Source: Spirosoma foliorum (GTDB lineage Bacteria; Bacteroidota; Bacteroidia; Cytophagales; Spirosomataceae). From it: a stretch of DNA of 64,000 nucleotides. The DNA is taken from NCBI RefSeq assembly GCF_014117325.1, contig NZ_CP059732.1, positions 6,771,001-6,835,000 on the forward strand, in the 5' to 3' direction. The position numbers were made by a program, and so were the translations under genes. How positions within the stretch are numbered: the stretch's first letter is position 1; each line of letters begins with the position of its first letter. This document shows, piece after piece, positions 63,966 to 64,000 of this stretch. A model generated the notes under the pieces. The model was not told where the DNA came from, ran no database searches, and worked only from the letters and a program-made list of their open reading frames with translations.

Positions 63966-64000
63966 GGCAATGCGTTTGGTATTGATGAATAATCGCAGTT

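Overview
The window looks like chromosome of a Bacteroidota member, most likely a Cytophagales close to Spirosoma. That is inference from gene content: a long SecA without the C-terminal zinc motif, a type IX secretion cargo with a gliding-type (CHU_C) C-terminal domain beside a PorE-like OmpA protein, a PorT-like beta-barrel, a DES-type sphingolipid desaturase relative, and one perfect Bacteroidetes promoter (TTG-N19-TAnnTTTG) in front of secA. No tRNA, rRNA, CRISPR array or phage gene was seen.

Layout. (1) 1-9.4 kb: an eroded IS3-type element, then a leftward surface-polysaccharide locus. Read in transcription order from 9.4 kb it holds an SLBB export protein, a Wzz-like chain-length protein, GDP-mannose 4,6-dehydratase, a glycosyltransferase, a Wzx-like flippase and an FkbM methyltransferase. 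The distal half is strikingly AT-rich. (2) 9.5-15.4 kb: secA with a structured leader and terminator, a secreted HEXXH protease-like protein (DUF922-like) and a second glycosyltransferase. (3) 15.5-25 kb: a KAS III enzyme, an M1 peptidase, a cytochrome oxidase subunit III-like protein, ispE, then the PorE-like protein and the type IX cargo. (4) 25-31.3 kb: a twin-ATPase ABC protein, a Thr-rich secreted protein, a frameshifted GMC oxidoreductase with its Tat-exported small subunit, and an M20 amidohydrolase. (5) 31.3-41.5 kb: an RDD / SpoIIM / DUF4129 / DUF4350 / MoxR / DUF58 membrane-stress type cluster. Three unrelated genes lie inside its MoxR-DUF58 interval, one of them a YhcG (DUF1016) nuclease translationally coupled to DUF58. 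(6) 41.5-52.8 kb: Uma2 nuclease, tatC, glyA, a lipoprotein, an AraC regulator opposite a PhyH dioxygenase, dsbD, a DES-like desaturase, a beta-barrel and plsC. (7) 53-57 kb: a three-gene secreted sugar-oxidation type cluster whose first gene is frameshifted. (8) 57-64 kb: PiT phosphate transporter, rlmN, cvpA, yqeY, pdxJ, mnmH and two small hypothetical genes.

The most unusual feature is not a gene. From about 16 kb rightwards many gene-to-gene junctions are occupied almost wall to wall by inverted repeats with arms of 22 to 47 bp. Several are perfect, nearly all differ in sequence, and they occur between convergent, co-directional and divergent genes alike. Arms often run into the neighbouring coding sequence: the tails of pdxJ, mnmH, cvpA, glyA and rlmN, and the signal peptide of the gene at 37115. 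Some arms are themselves REP-like palindromes. One junction (62731-63005) holds three nested inverted repeats. These look like a dispersed family of repeat pairs, or a local inverted-duplication process, not ordinary terminators alone.

Two otherwise intact genes (27385-29102 and 52949-55283) each carry one single-base shift in a homopolymer-rich tract, so assembly error must be weighed before either is called a pseudogene.
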